Source: Silene conica (lineage: Eukaryota; Streptophyta; Magnoliopsida; Caryophyllales; Caryophyllaceae). Taken from it: a DNA stretch of 64,000 nt. The notes beneath the pieces are model-generated. The model had not been told where the DNA came from. It saw only the letters and a program-made list of their open reading frames with translations, and ran no database searches. Shown piece after piece: positions 1-12,365 of this stretch. The stretch is taken from contig CM055316.2 in NCBI GenBank assembly GCA_029255685.2, forward strand, positions 84,654,861-84,718,860, given 5' to 3'. A program made the translations under genes and the position numbers. Position 1 is the first letter of the stretch; each line of letters begins with the position of its first letter.

Positions 1-3000
1 AGGAAAAATCAGAAAGGCAGATTAAGAAAAGAAACAAGGAATTGAATGAGGAAAAGTAAAGAAGTGGAATTAGGTAGTTACTTACAGTAGTACATACATG
101 AATCATGAATCATGATACATGGCAATATGGCATATACAGCTGTGTACGACCGTCCAGATGTATCTGCATAAGTGGTTCACTATCATAAATAATGTTGGTA
201 TGATCAAAAATTCAAAATCAACAAAAACACTTACTTTACTACCAAACCCTAACTAGCTTGGTTGACAAGTATTGAATTGAAAGACAATTATTATAATGGA
301 ACAATGTTTGTACTACTGAGTCAAATGTGGGGTTTGCTTATACGATTATTATACTTGTTGGTCAAAGTATAATCAACTTTAGTTAGGAGGATAGAGTAAC
401 CACAGAATGTTTTTTTTAGAAAGTTCTAAAAGTTTAGTGCAGCACACAGATAACAACAGATCTTACCATCTTGACCTCCACTCCTAAATCGTAATCGCAG
501 TTGATGCCATATATTGGTAAAAAGCAGCAACCGTGCACGTTTAGATATCAATCAATGTCTTATTGCATTCTATAATTACGCGAGGACACTCAATCACACT
601 TTATCAATACAATTATGAGTTGACCAAGACTAAGTCTATCATGTATCTGGTGGATCCAATGAACTCAGATCAATCAACTTCATTTCCAATAACTAATTTT
701 CTTCTCCTTTCAATTCTAACGCATTCTTGTTTTGTTAACATAGGTGTCAACTGATCTAACACTGCATCAGCTTCCTCTCAAACTGGTATTCACCACATAT
801 AGTCCATACAGACCCTAGTCGAGTTAAACAAAGAATGCGAGTCCGAAGCCCTGAGATGTGGATCCCGGCCCCGGAAGAGCTAAATTTGTCCTTAATATGT
901 TTGGAAAGATGATTGACCTTCTTCCTACGCCTACACGTCTGATGATTCGGTACTACTTCTCCACAAATAATGCCTAGTTGCATCAAGGACAAATTCCAGG
1001 TCCACCAAACTCATTGTCCCCACAATAAAAAGTCTTAGTACAGAATTCATCATCTAACAAATAAGATTTTGTTACCCACTAGTTGTTTCCCAGATTCACT
1101 AAGTTGACAATCCCAGGAAAATCAATAGCATCTTCGAGGAAGCCATATTCTTATATGTTATTGCATTACAATTTACAACAACATTACCCCATTGCCTCAA
1201 TGGCTCCCGCAAATTGCGGGGGACGGGGTGGGGGTCATTCTTACTGAATCATATTGATTTATTCCATCATAATCCGACACAAAGAATAATGAATCTTTGG
1301 CTCCGTAGAAAAATGGAAACTATCATGTTATTGTATTATGGATGCAAATTATGCGTCAAGCCATCAATGTCTTGTCCACATTTTCACGTTATCGGGTCAG
1401 GCAGATCCATCACATTTGATTGCAGCAAAGTTTATTGCTTAATTACGCGCAATGCCAATTGTGTTCTATAAATAAATAAAATAATTACCGCTCAGTCTCA
1501 CCAAAATGTTGTTCAAATATGTTTCCAACTACCACTGCTTGTTTAGTGGAACTGATTGTTTTCTGAGCTCAAATTCACCAAGTTTTCTTCATTTAAATGA
1601 TTTCCTTCATTACTTGTCCTAAAAAGAGAATCTAATTCTGAAAAATAAGCATATAAAAATTGTCATGTTCATGAAAACAAACCTAAATTGAGCATGAGAA
1701 GCAAGAGTGTTTTACTTGATCAGTAGCATAAGAGAACCACAAATAGTGCAACCTTTCAGAACGGCAGACACCTTCTAAACTTAATATGCTGGCAGACTTG
1801 AGCACCAAGATTCAACACAAAAACATCATTATGCTCAGACTACACTGCAAAAGAAGATTGTATTCTCAACACACGACACTATTGTCCTACAGAAGATAAG
1901 GAACATTATGAGAAAGTAGCACAATTAAACCACTGTAATTGTGTAGAGTTTTATGTCTTTTCTCACCGTAGCCATTAGAATAGCTGATTGAGGGAGTATC
2001 ATTTATCATTTTTGCACAGATTCTGAGAGAATCTTGTTGACAAACTGAAAACATTCCGACAAGAATATCGCATCAAGTGAAGTTGTAATCCTGATATCTT
2101 GCTTGCAACCAGGAACCTGAAGTTATGCATCCAACACCGCAACACGTATAAGTTCCGAAAAGGTAGACAAAACCTCATAGTTCCAATTGAAACACATGCA
2201 GGAAAGAAAGTAGTCATATTTTCAGAATTGTCGATGTATGATGTGAACAAAAGCTTTTTTCCTGACATATACTTCTTCACACTCTAATAGTGATGTAGAT
2301 TTGAAGAATGAAGTGAATGAAAAACAAAATCAGCATTTACCATGCATGCCATAATTAAGGGGAAAACAATGCTATTTTCCCGACTACGAATATAGAGTGA
2401 ATGGCAGCAAATTGAAAGAGTAAGCTAGTCAAGTCACAAATTGGGGAGAGAGATAGGTTTCAATGGTATGAAGATTAGGGACAACTACAGGTGATCTGAG
2501 GGAGAAAATAGAATGAATATAATTATGAGAATTCAAAATGTATGTAAATGTGAGAAATAAATCCAATCATAATTCATATCCACAAAGCATTCTGAATAAG
2601 AACAAAAGGATTATCTTTAGAATTGTTTATTAATCACAAGATGGAGTATGAAAAATCAAACAAGTAAAAACAGTTCTGGGGACAAATCACAAGTAAAGCT
2701 CATGGCAAAATCCCTAGTATTGTGAATCGTGATTCATTTGATAATCCAAATCCATTATTATTGTAACTAAAACTGAATCTAACTAATCAAAACTTGTGAG
2801 CGGATACAATTTGATACACAACAATCAACATCAGGGTTTAATGAGTTTACCTGCCAAGATCACAAATTCCTCAATAAACCCCCTGACTAAAATAGGGGAT
2901 CGCAAATTCACCAGCAATGTCCCTTTACATGCGACATGCGAGGCTCTTTGGAATACACCATGCAAAAAATCAACCCCACTCCAAAAGGCTCCCCCAAACT

Positions 3001-4239
3001 ACAACCTTCAAATGTGTCCCCAATTTCGAATTGACCCGAATCCAACCTGATTGACATGTCTAAATATATTACACCGTTTTCGAGATTTTAAAAACAATAG
3101 CGATCACAGAACCTCACATGCCACATCAAAATACACCAATTTTATATTTTTAGAAATTTTGTTCACATTAGAATAATTTTATGTTCTTAGATATAAAAAA
3201 CCTATAAACTGAATAATGTTATATTGTTATATGGGTAACATTTTACAAAGTTATATTAATTAATTGGTTGTTAATTTTTCAATAGTTATCTTTATTCTTT
3301 TTTTAGAACTTAGTTCTTAAAAATAGTAACCAACTTTTAAATGCAATAGAACAACTTTTAAAATAAAGTTGTTGGTAATAACCTCAATGCTAAGAAGTAC
3401 TATTGCAATTGCTCTAGGATCTCGGAGACGGTTTATCAGGTCAGATAAAAAGGTTGCAAATTTTGAGGAGCAACAATGAACATATGTGGCTGCTAGTGTG
3501 CGATAAACCAATACTCATTAAAAATGATTTAATCCTTGTTATTTGAGACTTAAATTGAATAGCGTGACTCTTGAAGCAACCACGCACACATGGTAAAAAA
3601 AAAAATCGGGAAAAAAAAAGAAACACGACTCGATACAGCCCCCAACGCCTCAAAATAGAGTTTATAATACATTATTATTTTTGAGATTACCGGTCCTGAG
3701 ATAAAAATTGTCCGTAAATCACATTGGTAGTTTCTCGGATCAAACAAAACAAAAATAGTCTCCCAAATTAAGAGGAGCAACATATGACATTTGAGGCAAA
3801 AATTAGATACTCGTTCAAATTGGTTTAATACTTGTAATTTGACGCTAAAATTGACTAAAATAGCTTCTGAATTTATTTGGTTCAATTAAAATTTATTGAG
3901 TATTTGATTACATTTTAAAATTTCCCAACTACATAATTAATAAACCAAATCTACTATTTGATTCCATTTCAAAATAATCGATCAAACAAGTTGAAAGAGT
4001 AGAAGTAGAGGTGAACACAAACTGTGGTGTAGATTTAGAAGGCGTAGGAGTGACGCAGGCAGCAGCTGAACATAACAAGTAATCTGTGTGAAATAGAATA
4101 CCTAGTTTATTTACTTGTGAAACGCAGACATATAATATCAGATATTCGATCAATCAATAATACTTCGTAATAGCGAAAGTTATCCCCAAACAAATAAACA
4201 CCAACCCTTTCTCAATTCATCGCTTCATTCATTGCTCCA
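1..4239. other. Intergenic, no gene recognised
   Basis: AT-rich DNA with only short ORFs and no protein family I recognise on either strand. A 3'-UTR or introns of a gene lying further left cannot be excluded. I saw no clear terminal repeats or target-site duplications here. Confidence 0.5.
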
Positions 4240-5103
4240 ACCATCTCGATCGATATCTCCCATCGCTCAGGTTACGTCTCCATTCATTCTCTCATCCTTT
4301 TGTTTTCTTCAATTAAGTTTCATCATCATCATCATCATCATCATATGTTTTTAGTTTTTATTTTAAGTTGTTGTTCTTGTTTGTCGTTATTCTGTTTAAT
4401 TAGCTGTTTGATCCATTTATACTTCCAAGTTTTGCAAACATCATGCTTTCATTTCCTCGTTTTTAGTCGCTTCTTCCTAAATAGTTTCAATCTGCTTAAT
4501 TAGCTGTTTGTTTCGTTTATACTTCCAAGTTTTGCAAACATGATGATTTCATTTGGTCGTTTTTAGCTGTTTCTTCCTAAAGCTCGATATCCGGCCGTGA
4601 ACAGTTTCAATCTGTTTGATTTTATTAGTTTCAACAATTTATCCTTGGATTGGAGGGGGACTAAGCCAGTGAGGTGAGCAATGATTTTTTTTATTAGGAT
4701 TATATAGGTAATAGATATTGTAAATTGTAATCACTTACCCCGAAAATAGTTGTACAATATCAACCCCTTTTTCAAAGATGATGTAGAAGCTGTTACATTT
4801 GATATATCAAAACGCCTATTTTTATGTTATACTCCATCAATAGATAAGATTATATTCTCAGAAAATAGCAATCAAAACTGATTAACTAAAGTCAAAGGTG
4901 ATAATATAAATGAGGTAGATGGGTATCAAATATTCCTTGTGAGTTGCTTGGATCCTCACCCGACTCACCCTTTTTACTCTTCCACGGACATCATAACTAA
5001 TTGATGATACTTGCCTTCTTCCTCCTATTAAGTGGTCTGTCTGGAGATCTGGGATTGATTCATCTTTATTTATTGCAGGTAGTTCCTCTTTGTTTTTCGG
5101 AAA
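4240..5103 (+). other. eRF1 leader with 5'-UTR intron
   Basis: A pyrimidine-rich leader ends in CGCTCAG before GT at 4271. A TTGCAG acceptor at 5073-5078 precedes a 25-base untranslated stretch before the eRF1 ATG. This gives a likely leader intron of about 808 bases (4271-5078), a common arrangement in plant eRF1 genes. It contains a (CAT)8 run at 4321-4344 and two similar copies of a roughly 70-base segment near 4380-4575. Splice sites are inferred from sequence only. Confidence 0.6.
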
Positions 5104-6429
5104 ATGACTATGACATCTGGTGATGCTCATGAAACTGACAACAACATTGAGATCTGGAAGATCAAGAAGCTCATCAAAGCATTAGAAGCTGCAAGGGGAA
5201 ATGGTACCAGCATGATTTCATTAATTATTCCTCCTCGAGATCAAATATCTCGAGTCACAAAAATGCTTGGTGATGAGTTTGGAACTGCATCCAACATCAA
5301 AAGCAGGGTCAATCGTCAATCTGTGCTTGGTGCAATCACGTCTGCTCAACAGAGGTTGAAGCTTTACAATAAAGTGCCTCCTAAAGGTCTTGTTCTTTAC
5401 ACTGGGACCATTATGACGGAAGATGGCAAGGAGAAGAAAGTGACTATTGACTTCGAACCTTTCAAGGCTATCAATGCATCACTTTACCTTTGTGATAACA
5501 AGTTCCATACTGAATCTCTCAATGAACTACTTGAATCGGATGACAAATTTGGCTTCATTGTGATGGATGGAAATGGAACGCTTTTTGGAACTCTTAGTGG
5601 CAACACCAGAGAAGTGCTTCACAAATTTAGTGTTGATTTGCCAAAGAAGCATGGGCGAGGTGGCCAGTCTGCTTTGCGGTTTGCTCGTCTGCGGATGGAG
5701 AAGCGTCATAACTATGTAAGGAAGACTGCCGAGCTGGCAACACAATTCTACATCAATCCCCAGACTAGCCAGCCCAATGTGTCTGGTCTTATCCTTGCTG
5801 GGTCAGCAGACTTTAAGACTGAGCTCAGTCAATCTGACATGTTTGATCAACGACTTCAAACAAAGATTCTTAATGTAGTGGATGTTTCTTATGGTGGTGA
5901 GAGTGGGTTCAATCAGGCTATTGAGCTGTCTGCTGAGGTCCTTGCTAATGTGAAATTCATTCAGGAGAAGAAGTTGATTGGCAAGTACTTTGAGGAAATA
6001 AGTCAGGACACCGGAAAGTACGTATTTGGCGTGGATGACACACTGAAGGGTTTGGAGATGGGTGCTGTAGAAACTCTGATTGTTTGGGAGAACCTAGATA
6101 TTACAAGGTACATACTCAAAAATGCCTCCACTGGGGAAATCATAATTAAGCACTTGAACAAGGAGCAAGAGGCAGAACAGAGTAACTTCAGGGACCCAGC
6201 CAGTGGTGCAGACCTTGAAGTGCAAGAGCAAATGTCACTGCTTGAATGGTTTGCCAACGAGTACAAGAAATTTGGGTGCTCCCTGGAATTTGTGACGAAC
6301 AAATCACAAGAAGGGTCACAGTTCTGCCGCGGCTTTGGTGGCATTGGAGGGATTCTTCGCTACCAGCTAGACATGCGTTCCTTTGATGACTTATCAGATG
6401 ATGGTGAAGTGTTTGAAGATTCTGAATAG
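5104..6429 (+). CDS. ERF1: Eukaryotic peptide chain release factor subunit 1 (eRF1)
   Basis: This 441-residue protein is the cytosolic factor that reads all three stop codons in the ribosomal A site and triggers peptidyl-tRNA hydrolysis with the GTPase eRF3. The diagnostic motifs are all present: NIKS near residue 64 and YLCDNKF near 128 in the stop-codon-recognition N domain, [14 protein letters not shown] near 182-195 containing the catalytic GGQ of the M domain, then a full C domain that binds eRF3, with an acidic tail. Length matches the plant family (about 435-441). The coding region has no intron, as in plant eRF1 paralogues, and a leader intron precedes it. The first ATG at 5104 is used; a second Met two codons later is also possible. 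The gene ends in TAG, one of the codons it reads. It is complete and apparently functional. Plants usually carry several ERF1 paralogues and I cannot say which one this is. Confidence 0.97.
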   Translation: MTMTSGDAHETDNNIEIWKIKKLIKALEAARGNGTSMISLIIPPRDQISRVTKMLGDEFGTASNIKSRVNRQSVLGAITSAQQRLKLYNKVPPKGLVLYTGTIMTEDGKEKKVTIDFEPFKAINASLYLCDNKFHTESLNELLESDDKFGFIVMDGNGTLFGTLSGNTREVLHKFSVDLPKKHGRGGQSALRFARLRMEKRHNYVRKTAELATQFYINPQTSQPNVSGLILAGSADFKTELSQSDMFDQRLQTKILNVVDVSYGGESGFNQAIELSAEVLANVKFIQEKKLIGKYFEEISQDTGKYVFGVDDTLKGLEMGAVETLIVWENLDITRYILKNASTGEIIIKHLNKEQEAEQSNFRDPASGADLEVQEQMSLLEWFANEYKKFGCSLEFVTNKSQEGSQFCRGFGGIGGILRYQLDMRSFDDLSDDGEVFEDSE

Positions 6430-6828
6430 CAATTAGCCTCGTCTTCATATACCCCAGTGCAGGTGGATGTGCACATGGCCTGCACTGGTGACCGGGCTGT
6501 CGGACTCGTTATGATGTCTCAGTCTGAATGCTCGCACATTTCTGAAATAACCATCCAAGGTTTGACTCCTGAATTTCTTTTATCATATTATAGACAAAGG
6601 TAGAGGCTATATGAACTTCAAAAAGTCTGTTGTGCACTACTCCATTATTTATTATAATTTGGCGCTCTGAAAAATGGAGTGTGGGAACTTCTTTCTCCAA
6701 AATGGAGTGCGATAATACATATTTGGATTGTTTTAGCTGCCTTTTCGTAGTTTAATTTTCAGTCAGCCTACTTTTATTTCCTTTTCTCTCTTCTGCCTGA
6801 ATTCTGTTAGTGAACTGTGGTCTTACAG

Positions 6829-7117
6829 ATTTTCCTCGTTACTCAGATGTGAATGCACAAGGTACCCATGGGGATCCACATGCGGAATCTGCCGCCCCAA
6901 ATATTTCGGGAATGGTGCGACCAAAGGTTGGTAATGTCTTGCTTTTGACGACTCTTGCGATTTTACATTTTCTGAAATGAAAGTAGTCTGTTTTGCAATG
7001 ATGAATCTGTGCTTGTTATTCTAGGAGGATGGTTTTGAATCATCACCAGGCTCTCTTTGCTCTGAACAAGCATCGAAGAGTGTTCAATGTCTGGGATTGT
7101 TCTCAGTTGCTGTTTGA
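6829..7117 (+). other. Possible orphan exon pair or spliced eRF1 3'-UTR
   Basis: Two segments, 6829-6926 and 7025-7117, are flanked by good splice signals (TTACAG before, AAAG|GT after; TTCTAG before the second). They stay open in one frame across the join to a TGA at 7115. The predicted peptide, about 63 residues, matches no family I know. It could be the end of an unseen gene or a spliced part of the eRF1 3'-UTR. Confidence 0.25.
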
Positions 7118-7370
7118 AGGTCTTTTGCTCATTCTGTGATTTTGAGGGGTCTGACTAAAGGCTCTCTCTAGAAGTCATATTGTCCGACACTAAATCGAAT
7201 CAAGGCCCTTTATTTGCGTACTAATAGTATATTTCTGGTGTGTATAATAATGCTGCGTTATCCGTTAACACCACCTTTTAATTGTTTTTGCTTTTGAATA
7301 TTCAGTTTCAATCTTGTATGATACCGCAGATACGGTAGTGTGATGCTCTGGCTAGAGCATAAACTTTTGT

Positions 7371-7560
7371 TGCTCTTAATAAATACACAAATTCTTATTT
7401 GTAACGAATAGGGTATATCCGTCGCAAGTTTACAACGACTCAAATATTAACCATGTGGGGTAGATAAGACAAAATTATAGTGCATTAAAAGTAGCAAATT
7501 ACTTGGGCTTATCTACCTATATGGTAAGTATTTGACCCTATTGTACACTTCATACTCCGC
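7371..7560. mobile_element. MITE, family B copy 1
   Basis: A short AT-rich element with CCGTCGCAAGTTTACAAC and TAGATAAGAC motifs, closely similar to the segment at 55600-55795. Repeat-family membership is seen by comparing the two copies; the exact ends are uncertain. Confidence 0.5.
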
Positions 7561-7793
7561 ATGTAGCGATATCAGTAACCTTATGTCTCATGTCATAAAA
7601 AAAAATGGGTTATTTTGTGGGAATAATTCATCTTATGAGTCACCTGCTTAAATTACATCTTTTAATCCTAATTTAATCCGTCATATTCCCCTTTCTTACT
7701 AGAACAAACTTGCTTATTTTTTTGACATGCAATACTAGGTGAAAAATGACGGGCCACTAATATTTCCTAGGAATAATCCGTGGTACGGTTAAC

Positions 7794-7877
7794 ATGCTTA
7801 AATTGATCAATCCTTCCTATCACCATTATGCTTTTTTTTATGCTTAAATTGATCAATCCTTCCTATCACCATTATGC
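7794..7877. repeat. Tandem 38-base duplication
   Basis: A 38-base block starting ATGCTTAAATTGATC occurs at 7794-7831 and again at 7840-7877, separated by a T run. The two copies appear identical by eye. Confidence 0.85.
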
Positions 7878-8547
7878 ATTTTTGATCACTCAATCACCAT
7901 CAAGTTTGGCGGTTGAGGCGGCGGTGGCAGAAGAGAGTGATTGTGATGAGAATTAAATTGATGAAAATGTTGGGAATATGAATAGGGAGAATATTTGGCT
8001 CTGGAGAAGGTGGCTAAGAATTGGTGTTGTCGTCGTCTTGGTTTGGTGGTGGCAGTGTGATGGTGTGGTGGTGATTTTTTGAGAAAGTAATATAAGTAGG
8101 TGATGATGTTGCATTGTTGTTGAGGCCAATGACATTTTGGTTTTGATTCAAATTTTAATTGTTTTGGATTGATTTCACGACTTCAGTTTGTTATATAAGT
8201 TAGGTCGATTTAGTTCCGGAGTTTGGTTGTCCATTGATAAGGTTGGAATTGAGAGAAGAGAAAAAAAGAACGAGGGAGTTCGCGTCGGAGGAGTAACCGC
8301 AAGAGGAGTGTTAATAGTCCGGATTATCACGACTCATGAGTTTTAACATAGTTGGGAGTATTATATGAGGGTCACTAATAGTGTGAATTATTCTTGTAAA
8401 ATAATTAAGGTGTATTAACCCTTAAAAACATAAGGAATTTGTTTAGGTTGCTAACCACTCTAGTGTGGTCCCGAAAGAAAGGGAAAAAGGGATTAAATTC
8501 AAATTAGTTAAAGAATAGAGTAATTTAAGCTGGGTACCATAATTGAT

Positions 8548-8579
8548 ATAATAATAATAAAGTAGAAAACTTATGGATA
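8548..8579 (+). repeat. Left copy of 32-base viral terminal redundancy
   Basis: The sequence starting with ATAATAATAATAAAG and ending AACTTATGGATA is repeated at 21477-21508. It marks the left side of the integrated viral unit. Confidence 0.8.
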
Positions 8580-8768
8580 GATATAGATAAAAAAGTGTAG
8601 TAGTAATAAGTGTTAGTAGTTAGAAGTAGTGTGCAAACGTGTAAGTTAGGAACTAAGTAGTGTACAAGTATAGAAATAGGTGTAGGTTAGTTATTAGGCC
8701 AAACTTAGGCAATACTATAGCTTGCAACGTGTATGATAAACTTCTTAGCATGTATGCTCTTGGAGCAC

Positions 8769-8777
8769 TATAAATAG
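8769..8777 (+). promoter_or_regulatory. TATA box of the viral pregenomic promoter
   Basis: TATAAATAG lies 225 bases upstream of the primer-binding site, in the intergenic region of the viral unit. AATAAA-type signals near 8934 and 8950 lie about 170 bases downstream. That spacing suits the caulimovirid arrangement, where the poly(A) signal follows the promoter. Confidence 0.65.
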
Positions 8778-8993
8778 AAGAGCTTGGTAGTGAACAAACC
8801 AAGCTAATTCACACCAAAACATACTTCTTCTATAATCTTCTATACTCTTGTTCTTAGTATATTTTCTCCTACAACAATTTTCAATATTCTTGTTCTTGAT
8901 AAACACCCTTTAATTAGTATAGCTTCCCTCTTATAATAAACTTGATCCTAATAAACCTCCTTTGTGGTTGTACTCACTATGTGTCCGTAAATT

Positions 8994-9011
8994 TGGTATC
9001 AGAGCCATGGC
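8994..9011 (+). promoter_or_regulatory. tRNA-Met primer-binding site
   Basis: TGGTATCAGAGCCATGG is complementary to the 3' end of plant initiator tRNA-Met, the minus-strand primer used by Caulimoviridae. It lies between the promoter and the first ORF. Confidence 0.85.
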
Positions 9012-9379
9012 AGTCTAAGCTTTGGCTCTTATCTTCCTAAAAAGTTTTAGTTAATAATGAGTTATCCCCTCTACCCTAAGTATAGAGAAGTATGCTCTGT
9101 GGTTGCCACTTTGTGGATCTTCCACATCAGAAAATCTCATACTAGGAGAAATCAAGTATAAAGAGATAAATATGATGTTCTTTAAAGCTTGTACCTTGAG
9201 ACAGAAAGTTTAAAATAACATGTTGTCTCGGTTTAGCACTTTAAAGTACACCAAAATTAGTCTCTTTGTACTATACCATATCATATAAAAGAGGAGGAAT
9301 ATTCGTTATAATTTGAATCTTTAAAGGTAAGATAAGAGATAAAGCATTCTGTTATGGTTACTGATTTCATATCAAAAAT

Positions 9380-9888
9380 ATGGAAAACACTCCTAATATC
9401 TTAGCACCTTCTTCTTCTTCTCGTAAGTCAAATGCTAGTAAAGTAGATTATCTTTATGAAATAGAATATGTAGATGAAAAAAGTAAAGTTCCTATTACTC
9501 AACTTCCTTTACTAAACCCTTATAGGGCTTTCACAAAACCAAACTCTTCCTTTCCTAAAGTAATTAAACAAGTACTTGGTCCACATAAAAACACAGCCGA
9601 AGAAATTATTCTAGCCTCTCAACTAGAACAACATTTTGTCCCTGCTACAGAAGCAGAACAAATGATTCCTCTCCGTCTTAATGAAGCAATGCTTCGTTCT
9701 TGGAGGATGAATGGCTATACTCACCTTCACTATGGAGCAGTACGTCTAGCACTGACACTCCATGGAAGAAAAGGACTTCCTGTTGTGGCAAGGATAGCCC
9801 TTCTGGATACAAGGTACAGAGAATATCAGCATGCATGTATTGCAACTATCCAAACAACACTGAATGCAGGTACTGTATTTATTACCTT
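9380..9888 (+). pseudogene. Caulimovirid movement protein-like, 5' part
   Basis: From the ATG at 9380 an open frame of about 170 codons resembles the movement-protein domain (30K superfamily) at the front of pararetroviral polyproteins. The conserved core around 'HYGAVRLALTLHG' sits near residues 119-131. Movement proteins open plasmodesmata for virus passage. The frame is broken at 9889 by a CACTA transposon and continues in register at 16159. Codons past 9889 read by a simple ORF finder belong to the transposon end, not to the viral gene. Assignment rests on family resemblance seen by eye. Confidence 0.7.
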
Positions 9889-9904
9889 CACTACAAAACA
9901 ATGC

Positions 9905-10340
9905 TCTGTTTGCGACGGAATTTTCCGTCGCAAAAAGGGTGAAATCCGTCGCAAATGATGTTTTTGCGACGGATTTGCGACGGACTGCGTCTGTCCCATA
10001 TTTTTGTCGCAAAAAGTTAATTTGCGACGGATTTTTCCGTCGCAACTTTTTTGCGACGGATTGACCACATTTTGCGACGGATTGACCTTGACCAGAAGTC
10101 AAGGTCAGTCAAGGTTTGCGACGGAAAATCCGTCGCAAAGAGGACCATTTGCGACGGATTTTCCGTCGCAAATCTTGATTGACCTTGACTTCTGGTCATA
10201 GTCAGTCAAGGTTTGCGACGGAAAATCCGTCGCAAATGGGCCTCTTTGCGACGGATTTTCCGTCGCAAACCTTGACTGGCCTTGACTTCTGGTCAAGGTT
10301 TGCGACGGAATGTCCGTCGCAAATTGAGACATTTCCGTCG
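9905..10340. repeat. CACTA subterminal palindrome array, 3' side
   Basis: About ten copies of GCGACGGA and its complement TCCGTCGC form palindromes such as GCGACGGAAAATCCGTCGC. They are interspersed with a longer repeated unit containing CTTGACCAGAAGTCAAGG. Arrays of this kind are binding sites for the CACTA-encoded TNPA-like protein. Confidence 0.9.
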
Positions 10341-10591
10341 CAAATACCTGTGTGATTTTCCGGTTTCAGCCGTTTTTCCAGCTCCCCATTTCCATTGAAA
10401 TGATTCATTTTTTCCCTTTTGCATGATCTGTAAACCTGCAATTTCAGAAAAACGACCCAGCAACAAAAACTTGTCGGAGACAAGGGTTTTTAATATCTCT
10501 TTTCATAACTAATAAGAAAGTTTTACAAATGATAATCCAACTCAAAACTAAACATAGTCCGCGGTACATCAACTAAACAACCTAATGAAAT

Positions 10592-12204
10592 CTATCTAAC
10601 GGTCGTGTCGGTGGGCTGTGGGGTGGCGAAATGACTGGCCGCCCTAGCATTGTCGCCGCCATCATCGTCAAAGTCGCGTCTCGGCTGAGAAAAGCCTCCC
10701 GGGTTGCAGCTCTGAGTAGTGAACTGCGCCCCCTGTTGACTTAAGTATTCTTCAATTGCCTTCAGCCTTTGGGATGTCTCGAGCTCGTTTTGTCTTAGCT
10801 GAGCATTCTCTCGAAGAACTTTGCCGAGGATACCTGCAATGAATAGTCAAACATGATATTATATTCATTTAGTAAACGGTTAAATAATTGGTTAGTCTTA
10901 AATTTTAATAAACTATAAAATACAAACCTGGGGTGTATTGTGACTGGGTCCCAGCACTTGAGTGGCGACGACGCTCGTAAATGACTGGGGCTGCATTTCC
11001 CATACCGAGTATCAACCCTTTCTTGTTGAAACCGCCTACTTCTTCGAAGTAGATCTCGTTGTCGTCGATATCTTGCTCCGGGATCCCTTCACTTATCATT
11101 TTGTTCTTTCTTGAAAAGACTTTTTCCTACAAAACAAAAATAAAATGTTATTAGTATACGTTAATTAATTAGTAAACCAAATTACTAAAATATAAAGAAA
11201 AGTTTCTGTTAACTTACAAATAGTGCTTTGGGTTTCGTTGATAGCCAACCCTTCTTGGCATTCTTTTTTGTCCTCTCAAGCAACTTCAAGGCCGATGGTA
11301 CATCCCTCCCATCTTCTCCAGCCTGCAATTTAAATCCAACGACACTTGTTGAAAAAACATTCAATATTGTCAAAGGGTGAAAATTATTGAAGACAAGAAA
11401 AATGAAGTAAAAACTAAACAATTACCATTTCATCCATCATCTGTAGGGTGTTTTTACGACCCATTATGTGAGTACCTAAGGCCTTGCCTTTTTCGGTACT
11501 TCCCGACATCCGGTTGTTCTTGTTTTTGTCGGATTTCTCTTGGAATTTTGGATCTTCTTTTCTACCCTTCAGTTGTTCAAAAATATCCAAGGGTATCCAG
11601 TGCGGCCTTTTCTCCGTTGGTTTCTGCATAGCGTAGTGGATTCTTTTGCGAAGGCGGTCTTTCATCATGTCTTCCCACGCCGACCTAACCGCTGCTCTAT
11701 CACGAGGGTGAAAGGTAACTTTTTTCTGTTTCAAGAAAAAAAATAGTTAAATAAATATGAAACAATAAATAGGTAATAAATAATAAAACGGAAATAGGTA
11801 GTAAACAGTTAATAAATACCTCAAACCAATTCCACCACTCTTCCTTAATGTAATCCGACGCTTCTGACCAGTTGGGCGCATACTCCTTGTAGTTGCAAAT
11901 AATGGTCTGTGTTATAAGAGTAGAAACGTCTTTGTCACTGAACCTGAAAAAGAGTTAAATGTGAAAAAAAAATAGTCAACAAGTAATCATATTATAATCA
12001 ATATATACGTATATATAATCAATTATCCGTAAACAAATAAGATACTTACCACTTGGCGCCTTCGTAATCAGTCGGATCGAGGTGTATTCGATGTGTAGGC
12101 GGCTGAGGCTCAGGTGGAACAATCTCGTCCTCATCATCATTAGCTCCCGATCGTCCTCCCTCAGGCTGACGACTACCACTACCTCGTCGTCTTCCGCCCG
12201 GCAT
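10592..12204 (-). CDS. CACTA second gene, Transposase_24 (Ptta/En/Spm) family
   Basis: Six exons assemble into an uninterrupted 374-residue protein: 12050-12204, 11820-11943, 11426-11725, 11218-11322, 10928-11126, 10592-10833. All have GT-AG sites and matching phases. It opens with a basic MPGGRRRGSG stretch, then an acidic and proline-rich linker. The core 'NRMSGSTEKGKALGTHIMGR' near residues 164-183 is typical of the plant Transposase_24 domain, and there is a Gln/Glu-rich probable coiled coil in the last exon. Related proteins (TNPA/TNPD partners) bind the subterminal repeats and assist the TNP2 transposase. Starting at the ATG at 12202-12204 gives the longest consistent model. It looks intact, unlike its TNP2 neighbour. 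Confidence 0.8.
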
Positions 12205-12365
12205 ATTATTATCAAACTAATATAGCAACAATTAGAAAGAAATGCTTTACGTAATTAAAAACTTGAATAATAAGATTAATAAGATAATTTCATTGACATT
12301 AAGCCATACGGCATCTACAATAATTTCAACAAATACAAGATTATCGAATCTAATAGATAGTAGTC

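Noticed and set aside
5527-6448. Minus-strand ORFs across the eRF1 gene
   Set aside because: They are antisense shadows of a fully conserved coding region.
9700-10483. Many short ORFs rich in 'RRKIRRK' and 'CDGKSVA' peptides
   Set aside because: They are translations of the GCGACGG subterminal array in different frames.
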